A stretch of 64,000 nt of DNA from Rotaria sordida (GCA_905250125.1 CAJNOL010000028.1:279367-343366); one strand, 5' to 3'. Positions 46,718 through 58,984 are shown, counted from the first letter of the stretch. A program made the numbers and translations. Notes: generated by a model not told the origin, from the letters alone.

Positions 46718-47805
46718 GCTAAACTATCACACAATGTGTCCGATGGTAAGTCCTGGTAAAATTACTCCTATAGTACTTATTATTTTCACTGTACACAGGT
46801 CGGTTGAAATAGTCAATGGTCATCACATACATATTGAATCGAATTGTTGATGATAATCAGTACTTTTTATCAATCGATCTGATGAGCGACCAGGCTTTTT
46901 TAAATATAATTTGATAGCATTTTTCGAGCGCTTCAAAATGATATAAAAATATCGCGGGAAAAAAACACTAACTGTACAAAGAAATTCCAAAGGGACTACG
47001 CTCAAGATATGATTTTTGCCTGATATTTAATAGATTTCGATTAGAAAAATATGCTTTGTGTGTAATAACTAATATGATATTCTCAATCAGTATCCAAAGC
47101 ACAGTGGACGTGTGTGTACTTCAAGAATTCTCATACATTTCTTTTTTTTGTTGTTGTAAAGTTCATTCCTGGTCTATCTCAGGATCGGATCAAAAATGGA
47201 ATTTCATAAAAAGTCTGTATTTATTGTTTATTCATCTGCTATTTAGAATTCTACAATTATTTTATAATGATAGAACTTGATTTTCACTTTCGAAATCACT
47301 TTTTCATAAAGTCTAGTTTTTGACGTCACTCTTAGGAGGAAGCAGAGGGAGATTTTCGACAAAAAAAAAGAAGGTTGCGAAAATTTTGAAATGCCCTTAA
47401 GTCTACTCAACTTTAAAGGCTGATTTAGAATATCACATTAGTTATTATACAAATCGTATTACCCTAATCGAAATCTACTAAATATCAAGCAAAAAAACCA
47501 TAAAATCATATCTAGAGAATAGTTCCTTTAGGATTTCTTTGTGTGACTAATGTTTTTTCCTCGATGTTTTTATCCCATTTTGAACTGCTTGCAAAGTACT
47601 ATCGAGCTAAATGAATACTAATCTGATAGATCTTCTAATTGATTGGAAAAAAAGCGCCAATCATCTTCGATGCCTAGATATCGCGTGCGTACGACAACCA
47701 TTGACTATTTCAATCGATCAAGACACAGCGCAAACAAGTCTCATAGGTCTAATTCTATGAGAGAACACTTTGGGACACCTTTAGTGAGAGTTTGACATGG
47801 CACAA
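46718..47805. mobile_element. Large palindromic element G
   Basis: Arms of roughly 400 bases (46718-47120 and 47385-47805) are inverted copies. Examples: TAAACTATCACACAATGTGTCC paired with CAAACTCTCACTAAAGGTGTCC-like sequence, GTTGAAATAGTCAATGGTCA with ATTGAAATAGTCAATGGTTG, and TTAATAGATTTCGATTAG with TTAGTAGATTTCGATTAG. A loop of about 260 bases separates them. Ends and target duplication could not be fixed by eye. No coding content recognised. It may be a larger relative of the fold-backs or a different family. Confidence 0.65.
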
Positions 47806-47919
47806 ATAATATTTCTGTAGGCTAGCGATGATTCTTTCTTTTTGCTCCGTGAAGAACAGACGCGTTTCGTTATTACTTGCATTCCCATTGACCTCGTCGT
47901 CTTTACGTTTGCAAGAGAG

Positions 47920-49659
47920 CGATAATGACGAAAGAAATGTCTACTTATCTAAATAATGTTCATCCTACAACGCTACAATATCAGGAACAACACGACACTA
48001 TTTCAGGTGAACAAATAGAGCAGATTTCCAAGTTTTTTTTTTTTTGAATGTCCGGAAGCAGCACTAAATGCGTAAAGGTATCTCCAAAACAGCTATTCTA
48101 ATCAGCAACAACAACCAGATCAACTTATCAATTCCACATCCAAACGTGGTCTTCCACTAGATGATAGTGGAGAGTCTACGATCAATGGAAGTGGTCGACG
48201 TCAACATTCTCGACAAAATTTTCAAAAAAGTAAAGAAAAGTACATTCATGATGCTCAACAAGAAAGGCTACAACTCAAACACAGTCGTTTCTATCATCAT
48301 CGTTCGATTTTTAACAAGTCTTGAATCAGTTTTCTCATACGAACTGGAAGGTATTTGAAATTGTATTAGTGTTACTTCAAACATTTTAAACAATAGAAAA
48401 AAAGAAAAATAGCGCAGATGAGTGGTAGAAATTATATGTTCGCTTTATCGCTTCTGTCAGGAACAGAGTGATGCAGTAGAAAGAAGGAGAAAAATATAGA
48501 CCGTCGTTGCCAAGTGATATTGTTGAGAAATTAAAAAAAAAGAAATAAGAAAAGTGAAAAATAAAAATTACCACCTCAAATAAAAAGGAATTCAGTGTGA
48601 AGAAACGAGGATATTAAGTTAGAGTTAAAAGAATTGAGAGTTACTATTAGAAAATATACAGCGGCCCGATGGAACAGTTTCTTATCGGAGATTCAAGCAA
48701 CACACGATAATACAGATAAAGTGTTCTGAACACACTTATCTTGTATGTACAAATCACACTCATTACCGTTCTACAAATTAACTTTTGGAAGTAAAGTGCT
48801 GTCAACACAACAAGAAATTACAGATGAATTGAGTCAGTATCATAGTGTGCAATTTCGTCCACCCTTGCTAGAACACTTCAATGTACATGATGTTAGATTA
48901 GAAACCGAATATAACGAATTGATGAATAATCTATGGACTTCAGAAGAGCGAATGGAAGAAACTAGTACTGCTGAAATTAGTAGATTAATAAGAACATTGA
49001 AGTTAGAAAAGTCAGCAAGATTTGATTTCATGTCAAACTTCATGATTAACAAACTCCGGCCGAGTTATATTAGCTGCTTGACCAAATACGTTAATATATG
49101 GTTGAATGAATGTTGGTTTCCTGATGAATGAAAACTAGCAAAGATAATAACGTTAAATAAGTTGAAATCAGGAATTCCAAAATATGATCGAACGACGTCA
49201 ATTTCTTTATTAGCTACACATTCAAAACTTTTCGAAAAAATTCTGTTTCAAACACTTCGATGATGGATCGAAAGTAATCATTTAGTACCTCAAGAGTAAT
49301 CAGAATTTCGTCCACACTGTCCTTTATTCACTAGAGTATTATCGCTTTATTAGGAGGTGAAGAATACTATGACTGCTAACTTACCAACACTTGCCATCTA
49401 TGTCGACTATCAAAAGATGTATGACCGAGTATGACATGCCGCTCTTTTGTTCAAACTATGGAAATTCAGTATACCATTTGAGTTACTGAGAATCATAGAA
49501 AACTGGTTAAAAATAGGAAAGCCGACGTAACGTTTGGTGAAAAAACATCGGATACTTTCGATATAGATATAGAACTTCCACAGAAAAGTAGTCTCAGTTC
49601 CTACTTATTCATTGTCTTGTACTGTTATCTAATAAATTGTCTAGGGACTCATTCTTCTC
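47920..49659 (+). mobile_element. Degenerate LINE, 5' part through reverse-transcriptase palm
   Basis: Non-LTR retrotransposon relic. A first part (about 47,930-48,350) encodes Gln/Ser-rich sequence in shifting frames (STSKRGLPLDDSGESTINGS). A second begins about 48,660 with ARWNSFLSEIQATHDNTDKVF, then SLPFYKLTFGSKVLSTQQEI, KSARFDFMSNFMINKLRPSY and LAKIITLNKLKSG. RT motif A (LAIYVDYQKMYDRV) and motif B (LPQKSSLSSYLF) follow, in jockey-like order. Several stops and frame changes make it inactive. No endonuclease domain is recognisable between the two parts. It is interrupted at 49660 by the hAT element and resumes at 53343. Confidence 0.85.
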
Positions 49660-51593
49660 ATCTTTTCTAGGGGTGGTACTTTACTTTTACTTTATAAAAT
49701 AAAGATAAATGAATCCTTTACTCTTAAAAAATAAAGATAAATGATCATTTATTTTTAAAAAATAAAGTTAAATAAATAAAGGAATACTTTATTTTTAAAA
49801 AATAAATGTAAATGAATCGTTTATTTTTAAAAAATAAATGGAAAATAAAGGAATAAATGATACTTTTTACGATGACAGATAATGTAATTGGAAGAGCACT
49901 AGGATCATGAAATAAATCTGCAGAGAGATTATTACGATTTAAAAATGTAAATTTGATTTAAAACACGTTTCCTAAGATGAAATTCAAAAATAACAGAAAT
50001 GAAAGCTTTATTTCTGATTTTTTAGGGTACTAAGAAAGAGGAAAAGCTTCTTGTAACTTTCTAATGAGATCTAAAGCTTTCTATGTATTCAAACATCTTT
50101 GTGTAGCTTCATTTCAGAACCATAGAATATCTCCATTGGATCGATTATCACTCAATCTTCATATTTCTAAATAGAATTTCTTCATAATTTTGAATCTCAC
50201 TTCTAATTATCCTCAACCTTACCCAAAATACTCTATATACCCTTAACCTCAGAAAGAATTATAAGCAATAGCATAAATTTTGTGTGTTTCGTGGCATATC
50301 TGCTTGTTTGTGTGAACTGACAAGGAAGTATACATTTGTGAGATTTCTAAGAAGCTATTAAATTAAGCCCTCTCTATCCCGAAAATTTAGTCAGTCACAT
50401 ATTTTCATCATCTAATTCTTATCGCATTTAGTTGGTTGAGGATAAGAATCTAACTTTTGGAACTCGGGAGTTGGGATTCGCTATAAATATTGGCGTTATG
50501 AACGTGAGAAGGGTGCATAGTGTCATGACTCTTTCTATGCGTTTGGAAAGGAGTGTGAGTATGTAGCTGATGGAAGAAAACGTGATCGTGGACTTGAAGA
50601 CGTTCACTGGAAAAAACAAATACGAACCAGTTTTTAACAATCATTCACACACTCATCATAAACTTCAATTGCAGCGCTTCCGTTTCAAAGAAAAAATTTG
50701 ATGTTGCACTTGCAGTAACAGTACAAAACGCAAGTCAGATCATTAAGGTGATATGAGTCAAAGAGCAGAAGTAACTTAGCTAAAGTGACACGATTTCGAT
50801 AGTGCTTTTCGTGAAATGAAATATCTTTCGAATAAAAAACGTATAGATGAATATGAGAAAATAAAACTAGTACTTTGCAAATCAGTAATGTTTACTAATT
50901 TTGATAAGGATACGTAAACTTTAGAGATCTTTTATAAGAGGAAAATGGTCTATGCTCACAATTGTTGTCACGCTAGTAGAAAGCGATCTATTTAACCATC
51001 TCAACAGATCCTCACAAATGGCAACTTCAATATGAGCAAGAAACTATTCAAATATATTATTAATATCTTTTTTCTTGACTTTTGCCCTCTGGTCTCTCGT
51101 ACAAAGTGTGATCATCTGTTATTTTTTCGAAATCATCTACTCGATAACTTCATTAGAATAAATTTGAACTGCTTGATGCAGTATTTGCTAAAAACAACTA
51201 TACGTGACTGTCTTGAAATCTGTGTGAAAATCCCAATTTTATCTGTATTTAGTTTTCATTTTAAATGAAAAATTAAGTGTCAGCGTAGCAAGAATAAAAT
51301 CGAGACTCACTCATAATCATTAATCAATGTTGCAAAAAAAAGTATATGATTTCTTATTTTAACAGCAAGCTAATAAATGCTTTTCACAGCTTAATTTTTG
51401 AGGATATACTTTCCGTTGATTGCATTACAAAAATTCCAATTATTGACTGTTGTATGAGAAATTCCTGTTGGTTAGTTGAACTAAAAATATCAGTAACTTA
51501 CTAGTGATTATGATAGTCTACATATTAAAAGCAAAGACCTTGAATAAATATACGAAGAAAAAAGAAATATTTTGTAGAACATACGAAAAAGTA

Positions 51594-51688
51594 AGGATGT
51601 GGATAGAGTGTGGAATATAAGTGCGATGGTTTCCTACTATCGGGTTCAAATGCACACTTACACACTCTAACCATCCACATACTTATTA
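51594..51688. repeat. Short hairpin inside the hAT element
   Basis: Arms GGATGTGGATAGAGTGTG and, inverted, CACACTCTAACCATCCACAT enclose a loop of about 50 bases. A similar hairpin occurs near 38622-38698. It may be a very small MITE or a structural motif. Confidence 0.5.
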
Positions 51689-52866
51689 TATATCCGTCGG
51701 GTTTCTATTTCGTTGTTTCGTCATATAATTTACTGAAATTTTGTTCTTAAACTGTGAAAAAATATCTAATCCAAACTAAAGGTAATCAAGGGAAACTAAC
51801 TCATGCACTAGCTAAAAAATTAGGGTATCTGGTTAAACATTTCTCTATATAATTTGATGAGAATAATGCACAATGAAACTGAAATAAACAAGTTGAAACG
51901 GTTATCATAGTATTTATTATGTGGCTTTCTGTGAAGGGGAAACAAAAATTTTTTGGAATTATGGCATATTTTTTTTTAATTTTATCGCCATTTACTTTCA
52001 GGATTGCAATGGATCGCATATAAACTAATATTACTGCTCTTTCTATGAGAAATTCTACCATGCAAGTATTCATAAGATTTATGATAGTTGTTTACTATTT
52101 TTTTTCTTTCTCTCTTCGTCTCTCTCACGCATACATCGAGACAGTCTCACTTCAGGTACTTTGTTTAGTTCTCATTAAAGGTCCTTGGAAAGAGAATGAA
52201 CAATAGTTAATTTTTCAAACGCATTTGTTCACTATTTTTTCAATATGCGCGCTATTTACGTTTTTTTTCGAAAATCCTTTAAGAAAACTCGAGTCCATAC
52301 ATACGAATACTAGACAACACAAATTAAGATTCAACAATCGAATCGTTTTCATAGATCAGTTTTATATTGACCAACTTGCCTGTTTTTCAGTAGGTAGGAA
52401 AGGATGCAAGGTCAACTCCTTTTATCTGTATTTGGTTGAAGAGTTTCTTTTCTTAACTAAAGTCTTCAATCATTCAGACCATACTGATAGAATTGAGATT
52501 CTTTAAAAATTATCTTTCGTGAGCTTCTCCTAATGATCTAATACTTTCTATCATAAAAAAATCTTCAACTAAATACGGATATAGAGAATTAACATATGCA
52601 TCGTGCCCTACCTACTGTAAAGTAAACAAGTTGCTCTGCAGATAGTGCTCTTTGAAAACGATTCGATTTCCACAATGTACCTTGGCTTTTCTTTGATTCG
52701 TGAATATAGATTCAGCTTTTTCCTAAATAGTTTTAGAGAACTGTATTTGAATTTGAAGTTTGTATGAAAACTTTTGGAAGTAAAAAGTGACTTTTTACCA
52801 TTATTAAACTAGCCTACCTTCTATCCCAATTATCATGTTAAATTTGCATTGCGATATACTATAGAG

Positions 52867-53002
52867 AATAAATATATCAATGGCAAATAGTGCCTGCCAA
52901 AATAAATGTATTAATGGCAAATAGTGCGTGCCAAAATAAATATATCAATAGCGAATAGTGCTTGCCAAAATAAATATATCAATGGCAAATAGTGCCTGCC
53001 AA
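52867..53002. repeat. 34-bp tandem repeat, four units
   Basis: Four consecutive 34-base units (52867, 52901, 52935, 52969) with consensus AATAAATATATCAATGGCAA then ATAGTGCCTGCCAA; units differ by one to four bases. Located 120 bases inside the right terminal repeat of the hAT element. Confidence 0.95.
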
Positions 53003-53342
53003 AAGAAGCTTTTTATATGTCGATACACTTGGAATTAAATCATACAAAAAATTATGTTCATTACAGCTTATGTGTTTTATTTCATGATTCTAGTGCTCTT
53101 TCAATTACATTGTCTGTCATCGTAAAAAGTATCATTTATTCCTTTATTTTCCATTTATTTTTTAAAAATAAACGATTCATTTACATTTATTTTTTAAAAA
53201 TAAAGTATTTCTTTATTTATTTAACTTTATTTTTTAAAAATAAATGATCATTTATCTTTATTTTTTAAGAGTAAAGAATTCATTTATCTTTATCCTTTAT
53301 TATAAAGGAAAGTAAAGATAAAGGGTCACCCCTAATCTTTTC

Positions 53343-54080
53343 GGCGATGATGTGAGCGTACTGCTTCAATATCCTATCATGAAGAAATTAGACTCAATGA
53401 TTCAGTATTTGGAACAGGAAAGTACGTGTCCTAATTTGTAATCAAGTGTGTATGTACCCCAAAACTGGAAGCAACCTACAAATATATCTAAAATCATCAT
53501 ACAGTTATTTCATACACAAATAAGAAGACCAAAACGTAACATTTAAATAGACGAAGAAAATATTGAATTGGTGAAAGAATTTAAATATCTAGAGTTCATA
53601 TGGACAGACAGGCTATCTCTGAAACCTACAGTTGACAAGTGTGCAGGAAATATTGAGAGATCTCTAGGAAAACTAAGATGATTAAAATCTGGACGTAATA
53701 TATCCTCGAAGGTGCTTCGTCAATATTTCTTTGCGTATACCTTTCCACATTTTGCTTAGTTATTTCTGTTTTATTCCCTGCTTCTAGATATTCAGCAATA
53801 GATATTGCAACAAAAACTCCGTGTAGGGCTTCGGCTGTTATATGGCTGTCTTTTCGTCTCTGCACACATTCTTTATGCTACCTTCTGTGAGCACTCTCTA
53901 AAGTTTTACGTTAAAAAGTATATTCAAAGAAGATTGAGAACCATGCAATTGACCTATCTTGGATTCTTACTTTTCTACAATGATATCTTTGGTTGAGATG
54001 AATTTCACAAAAGAAAAAACGATCACCTTGATCATTTTTTCGTAGACGTCGTATTAAACAATTGATGTCTCGACATGAAT
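53343..54080 (+). mobile_element. Degenerate LINE, 3' part
   Basis: Continues the LINE after the hAT insertion. RT motif C begins directly at the junction (GDDVSVLLQYPIMKK), followed by LVKEFKYLEFIWTDRLSLKP, SSKVLRQYFFAYTFPHFA, a Cys/His-poor C-terminal region, and KKNDHLDHFF near 54,010-54,040. Several stops and frame changes. No clear poly-A tail or target duplication; the 3' end is approximate. Confidence 0.8.
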
Positions 54081-54137
54081 CATATCTTTTAAAGTGGGTA
54101 TTTTTTGTAGAAAAAAATTAACAAGAAGAAAAAGGAT

Positions 54138-54262
54138 ACAATGTAATATATCTTTCTCTCTTTCTTTCTTTTCTTTTCCTTTTTTTCTTGCTTTCTTCTT
54201 TGCTTTCTCGTTTTCTTCTCTTCACTGGCTTAATCTCTCTCTCTTTTACTTTTTTAACTCTT
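54138..54262. repeat. Pyrimidine-rich (CTTT)n low-complexity tract
   Basis: Strand-asymmetric run of TTTC/CTTT/CTC repeats over about 125 bases, just downstream of the LINE 3' end. Its antisense reads as a Lys/Arg/Glu-rich frame that is an artefact of composition. Confidence 0.8.
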
Positions 54263-54905
54263 TTCTTCCTCTTACCCATATACTCCTTCTTCTTTATCTT
54301 CATGATAATGTAGGGTCATTTGTTTTTAATTATTCTCTTAATACTCTTATAAGCGCATATAAATAGTTGCCAAAATTATGTTGGTGCTAAATTATAGAAT
54401 GCTTTGCATAAGTAATGACCTTTCCAGCTTGAATGCCTTTATCTCTTTTCAATCATCATGTAAGCACTTCTGAGTGTAACATTATCAAGCATAATAAAAA
54501 AAACTCTCTGGTCTTGTTATTTCCCTTGTCGCTCTTTCCTCTGCCTCTCGCATTATATATAAGGAACGCATATTATTGAATAATATAGACATTAGATGAT
54601 TCAAATAAAACCGTTACACTATGCACTATTGGAAGAGAAGAGACAAAATGAATCCATTTAAAACTTTATTGTTTCTCCTAAAAAATTGACCTTGGGCCGT
54701 CCTTGGTAGTATTTTCTGAAAATTCTTATTGTAATATGCAGATACATGTTAACGATATGGTTGTTTTTCTGTAAATTTCTAAAGTGACACGTAAACCTGA
54801 ATATAACATATATGTTAATTCTATTACTTATGAAAAATCCAAACCAGATATAAATAAAACTTTTGGTTTTGTTTGATCTATCTTAAATCGAAATATCCAA
54901 TGATA

Positions 54906-56271
54906 GCAGTTGGCCCATAAAGAATGGAACATTTTATTTCCTTGTTATGAACGGTGCAGACATAGTTCAGATACTTCACTTTTACCACATTCGATAAACA
55001 ATTTAGCACTCTACAATAGCGTGTATTTTATTTACAAAACATATTTACAATTGTTCTATAACATACGATAAACCTTTTTAGTTCAACAGTCAATACTGCG
55101 ACAAACAACATCATGTCAAATTTTTTTTACACCAGCACAAATTTGATCAATTAAAGTTTTTTATTGGTTACGTTGTTCCAGTTCGAGTAATCAAGAAAAT
55201 TAAGATTGAGACTGTTAGAGGGTCATTCTAATGTTGGTCAAAAATTCTAGAAATGATGTTCGTACCATATTTGAATGTGGAGATCATTATGTGACCGTAC
55301 TGCATCCTGCTCAAATGTAAACTCTTTTCCCATTGACTTCTGACCATCTAGCAATGCGATTGGCAATATTTCATCAATATGACGTTGATCATACCTTCCT
55401 CGATAATAGCAGAAAGAGTGACACTATCGCAGCACCATGAGAAAATTTTGTTTTCCGATGGATTCTTTCACTTGTATCAACTTGCTGATGATTTGGAACT
55501 CATATCTTATCACTTTGATGGTTGCATATGTCATCAATATGGAATCGTTTTTCATTAGAAAATAAACATTTCATAGATAGAGATTGCGTGACATTTTTTC
55601 TAGTCCGTATACCAAAAGAGAATCTTTGTTTGCTTTTGTGCATTCGTTACCTTCGGAGCAACATGTTTGACATATGATTTAAAATCCAAACCATTTTTAA
55701 TTATTCTTTGCATAGTTAATATTGAGACATCATGCTATTTGGCCAAATGTCTTGTCGATTTTTTATTTTTGATACGAAGAGAATAGTTATTCACCCAATG
55801 AATCAATATTTCTGTTTGGTTTTGACCTGTACTTGTTTCCAAATGTATTGCAGTCAAGAGAGAAAAAGCGAGATTTCAGTACTTCAAAGTACTGAAGTCG
55901 CGTTTTTTCGAGGAATCTCATAATACCCATAACTTGGGTAACGAGATGGATATTCCACTCGATATCCATGTATGCGTATCTGCTTTGCTGGACATTGTGA
56001 CTTGTAGCTCATCGTTACCCAACGTATGGATATTATTACAGCTCTGGCTTTTTTCTCTCCTTGCTCATGTAATTTTAGTACAACATTTTGCATGTCTTTA
56101 CTCTTCATGTTTTTTTTTGTGTAAAACAAAGGAATTACATTAATTTACAACTAACTTGGTTGTATAGAGCGAAAAATTTCCGTTATCGGATGTGCTAAAA
56201 ACAAAGTCTGTGAACTATTTTTGCCGCTACTCAAGAAAAGAAAAGTGTCCCATTCTTTATGGAACGCACCT
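54906..56271 (-). mobile_element. Degenerate Tc1/mariner-type DNA transposon
   Basis: Minus-strand transposase relic. N-terminal helix MKSKDMQNVVLKLHEQGEKK at about 56,105; core KCLFSNEKRFHIDD (first catalytic Asp region), TFEQDAVRSHND (second Asp; family QDGAxAH), and P.N*LNLNFLDYSNWN (third, family PPNSPDLNPLDY). Several stops and frame changes make it inactive. Inverted ends include CCATAAAGAATGGAACATTTT (left) and CCATAAAGAATGGGACACTTT (right, other strand), just inside the tips. TA dinucleotides at 54904-54905 and 56272-56273 fit the TA target. A 105-bp MITE is inserted in the N-terminal coding part. Confidence 0.82.
55926..56030. mobile_element. 105-bp MITE nested in the Tc1/mariner relic
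   Basis: Ends CCCATAACTTGGGTAACGAG and, on the other strand, TCCATACGTTGGGTAACGAT; TA at 55924-55925 and 56031-56032. It interrupts the transposase reading after EQGEKKARA, so it is younger than the host element. The TA target suggests mobilisation by a mariner-type transposase. Confidence 0.75.
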
Positions 56272-56716
56272 TATTATTGCCTCTATTAACATCATTTTAG
56301 GATTACAACAATATATTCTTTTACATCTATTTTTATTCATACATTAATAACTTTAGTTTTTCCTGTTTAATTGTCTCGCATGTTAATGATCGTTTCAATA
56401 AAATAACTCATTTCTCATATTTTTCTCGTAACTATTGAAAAAAAATGTCGTTTCGGAAGTTCTTCCATAGACGAAACTTACAGATTAACACAGAATAAAA
56501 GAAAAAGATGTCAATTCATGTATAATTTGATTTCTATCATCAACTAAACGCGTATCTAGTGGCCTCTTTGAAAAGAAAATTTCTATTGGTTTGTTCTGAA
56601 AAAAAAAACGAAGAAAAAAAAAACTTATTTACTGATGCCAACAATAAACAAAACAATTTGCTTTTCGTTTAAATTTTGTCTCAATCACAAAACTTATACT
56701 TTTTAGAAATCCTATC

Positions 56717-57327
56717 ATGTTGTGTCGGTGTGTTTCTTCACAATTACGTAATTCATATGGTTTGATTGTTGCTCGTCATTTATCATTAAGTACAAGTCTC
56801 GCACAACAACCCAAACAACAAGCTACAGATCCAGTTCAACAATTATTTATCAATAAAATTCGTGAATATAATGAAAAACGAAAGTCAATTATTTAATCAA
56901 TTAAAATAAAATAAGTATTTGATGATGTCTATTTTTTTTCTAGACAAACAAAAGATGGTCTTGTGGATGCTACACCTGAAGTACGAAAAAGTCTTGAAAA
57001 TACACTTAATAAATTAAAACATGCTTATGGTGCTGAATCCGAAGATCTTCTTTCAGTACCTAAACTTGATTTTAAAGGTAAATTATTTTGAATTTAGTAT
57101 TAAAATTCTATTTATTTTATTTATTAGAACCTCAACTTGAAGCTATTATTGATAAACAAGTCAAAGAAATAATTAAAAAGGACGTAGCACTGTCACCAGA
57201 AGATATTAAAAAATATACAGGTCCATATGGTTCATGGTCACCAGAATATTTAGCTAAGAAAGAAGCTGAAAGAGCTGAAGAACAAAAGAAACATGATCAA
57301 CGATCACCTGGTATTTTACCTGGTTAA
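56717..57327 (+). CDS. ATP5PF: ATP synthase-coupling factor 6, mitochondrial
   Basis: Peripheral-stalk subunit (F6) of mitochondrial ATP synthase. Three exons (56717-56883, 56944-57077, 57128-57327) give 166 residues, longer than the human precursor (108). The N-terminus is a Ser/Arg-rich presequence without acidic residues (MLCRCVSSQLRNSYGLIVAR, HLSLSTSLAQQ). The F6 signature follows: DPVQQLFINKIREYNEKRK, GLVDATPEVRKSLENTLNKL. The C-terminal extension (QLEAIIDKQVKEIIKKDVAL, then SPEDIKKYTGPYG...) is unlike vertebrate F6 but is seen in some invertebrate forms. The first donor (AAA|GTCAAT) is non-optimal but the only one preserving frame. Introns are 60 and 50 bases. Confidence 0.88.
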
Positions 57328-58200
57328 ACATAGTTCCAAATAAATAGAGACATTATCTCTTTTTTACTCCCATTTCAATCATTCAGTGTGTATTTGCCGT
57401 AGACAGTTTTCTTTTCTTGTTCTTTATTTGTATCCAAAAAAAGAGATCAACAATAAACAGCATAGAGAAACTTTATTATATGTATTGATTTATTTATTTT
57501 ATGATAAATATTTAAAAATATCGAAAAACCATTGAAATTTAAATATGTGTTATCTAATTTAATTGATCGATTAAAATATTTAAAAAAATGCTATTTCTTT
57601 AACTGATTTGCTAGATGCAATGTTTTATTTCGATTTTCTCTTCCGAGACGGCTAATCCAATCTTCGGAGACTTGTCACCCTCTCGGCTCTTATACTGGAT
57701 AAATGCAAATGATTCGAACCAATCATGAGATCAAATATTCATGTATTTTGAAAATAGTATTCAACCGAATTTTTTCAAAAACACTGCATATGTTAAATCT
57801 TTTATAACGAAAATCATTTTCATTATATACCAGTTATTGTTAACTGAAGCTGCTACTATCATTTTTTTTTTCATTGACATTATTAGTATTATTATTAACA
57901 AAATACTAATGGTTCAAAATAACACTATCATATTGAAATGTGCATAGATAAGAATTCGTTCTAATGCAATTACAGTATTACTTCTGTCGATTCTCCATTT
58001 TATTTCAATGTAAAATTTTCAACGAATAAATTTTGATTTTGAATGTTAAGAAAAAAAGCGCGAGAAACTTTTATCATGTAACATTCAATCGTGTACTGTA
58101 CACTAATCACGAATCTAACAAGTCTTAAGCCTTCTCTTTAAAAAAGACTTCAATTTTCCTCAACAATATAAAAACTGAGATAAATGCATGGTAAGATAGC
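57328..58200. other. 3' flank of ATP5PF, no further gene
   Basis: A GC-richer patch at 57640-57715 (GAGACGGCTAATCCAATCTT ... CCTCTCGGCTC) stands out from AT-rich surroundings and contains a B-box-like GGTTCGAATC on the minus strand (57709-57718). No complete tRNA or SINE can be drawn. Confidence 0.4.
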
Positions 58201-58765
58201 TCGAGGTTTGATCTTTCATGAATAACATGTTTTTTTATTTGGTATCTCAGTTTTTTCGAAAATTTTCATCATTTTTCTGCTTAACAAATATGGTTGTTTT
58301 TGATCGCTCATTCCAGAATTCTCGAAGGAACTTCATTGTAGTCAATGGCTGTTTTTTTGTTTGAAAGAGCATATCAAGATGTAGGGTATACAGAGATACT
58401 TTTTTGAATTAAGCCTTGTTACTATTATATAAAAGAGTGATTTTATAATTTGAGCAATTTTTTTTGAGACATTTAGCTTTTCTCTCGTTAAAACATAAGA
58501 ATTTAAAAGTAAAGATCTTTGTTATGCCTTGCATCCTGATATGCTTCTTTAAACAAAAAGAAAATTAAGTATATAGGATGAAGACTGGGAGAATTTTGGG
58601 CTGCCAAATGAGCTATATATGATCATTGTTTGTTTAATATCTCGCGAAAACGTCATAGTATACGGCTGAGAATTTTATTATAGCCTCTCCACTATAGCCC
58701 TGATATATTTTGAAATTTTCATATATGATTTGAACATACTTGACTCAAGATCAAATTTTTAAGGG
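58201..58765. mobile_element. Diverged fold-back element F
   Basis: Two inverted arms around a centre near 58,465. Left CGAGGTTTGATCTTTCATGA pairs with reverse-complemented right AAATTTGATCTTGAGTCAAG. TTTGTTTGAAAGAGCATATC pairs with TTTGTTTAAAGAAGCATATC, and both continue CAAGATGTAGGGTATA / CAGGATGCAAGGCATA. The CGAGG start matches the Harbinger-like fold-backs. The target duplication is not clear. Ends approximate; more diverged than copies C-E. Confidence 0.55.
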
Positions 58766-58984
58766 GTGGGGCATTTAAAGAATGAATTCTGATATAGATT
58801 ATAAATCCTCAATCATTTTACAGGGTTGGTTAGATAATGGAATACATGCGTAGCATTTTTCGAATATCTACCAATTTGTTAAAATCTCTAGTATTCAATA
58901 TTCATGTTAGACAACAGTAGGGTGAACTATTAAATAAAAGCAATATCTTTTCTCTTCATTTTCTTGAAATGCTAATGTAATGAT

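Larger units (their letters stand above)
49668..53334. mobile_element. 3.67-kb hAT-type element with about 213-bp terminal inverted repeats
   Basis: Termini are TAGGGGTGGTACTTTACTTT and, on the other strand, TAGGGGTGACCCTTTATCTT. Arms 49668-49880 and 53122-53334 are long inverted repeats composed of tandem T/A-rich units (TTTATTTTTAAAAAATAAA). The perfect 8-bp duplication ATCTTTTC flanks it (49660-49667, 53335-53342), diagnostic of hAT. Interior frames (50428-50644, 51801-52073, 52225-52506) show no hAT transposase motif, so it appears non-autonomous or coding by something I do not recognise. It carries a 34-bp tandem array near its right end and a small hairpin at 51594-51688. It is inserted in the LINE reverse-transcriptase region. 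Confidence 0.88.

Noticed and set aside
54118-54303. Lys/Arg/Glu-rich 61-residue frame
   Set aside because: Antisense of a (CTTT)n low-complexity tract.
57640-57725. Possible tRNA or SINE head
   Set aside because: A B-box-like GGTTCGAATC is present, but no A box at the right distance and no cloverleaf can be drawn.
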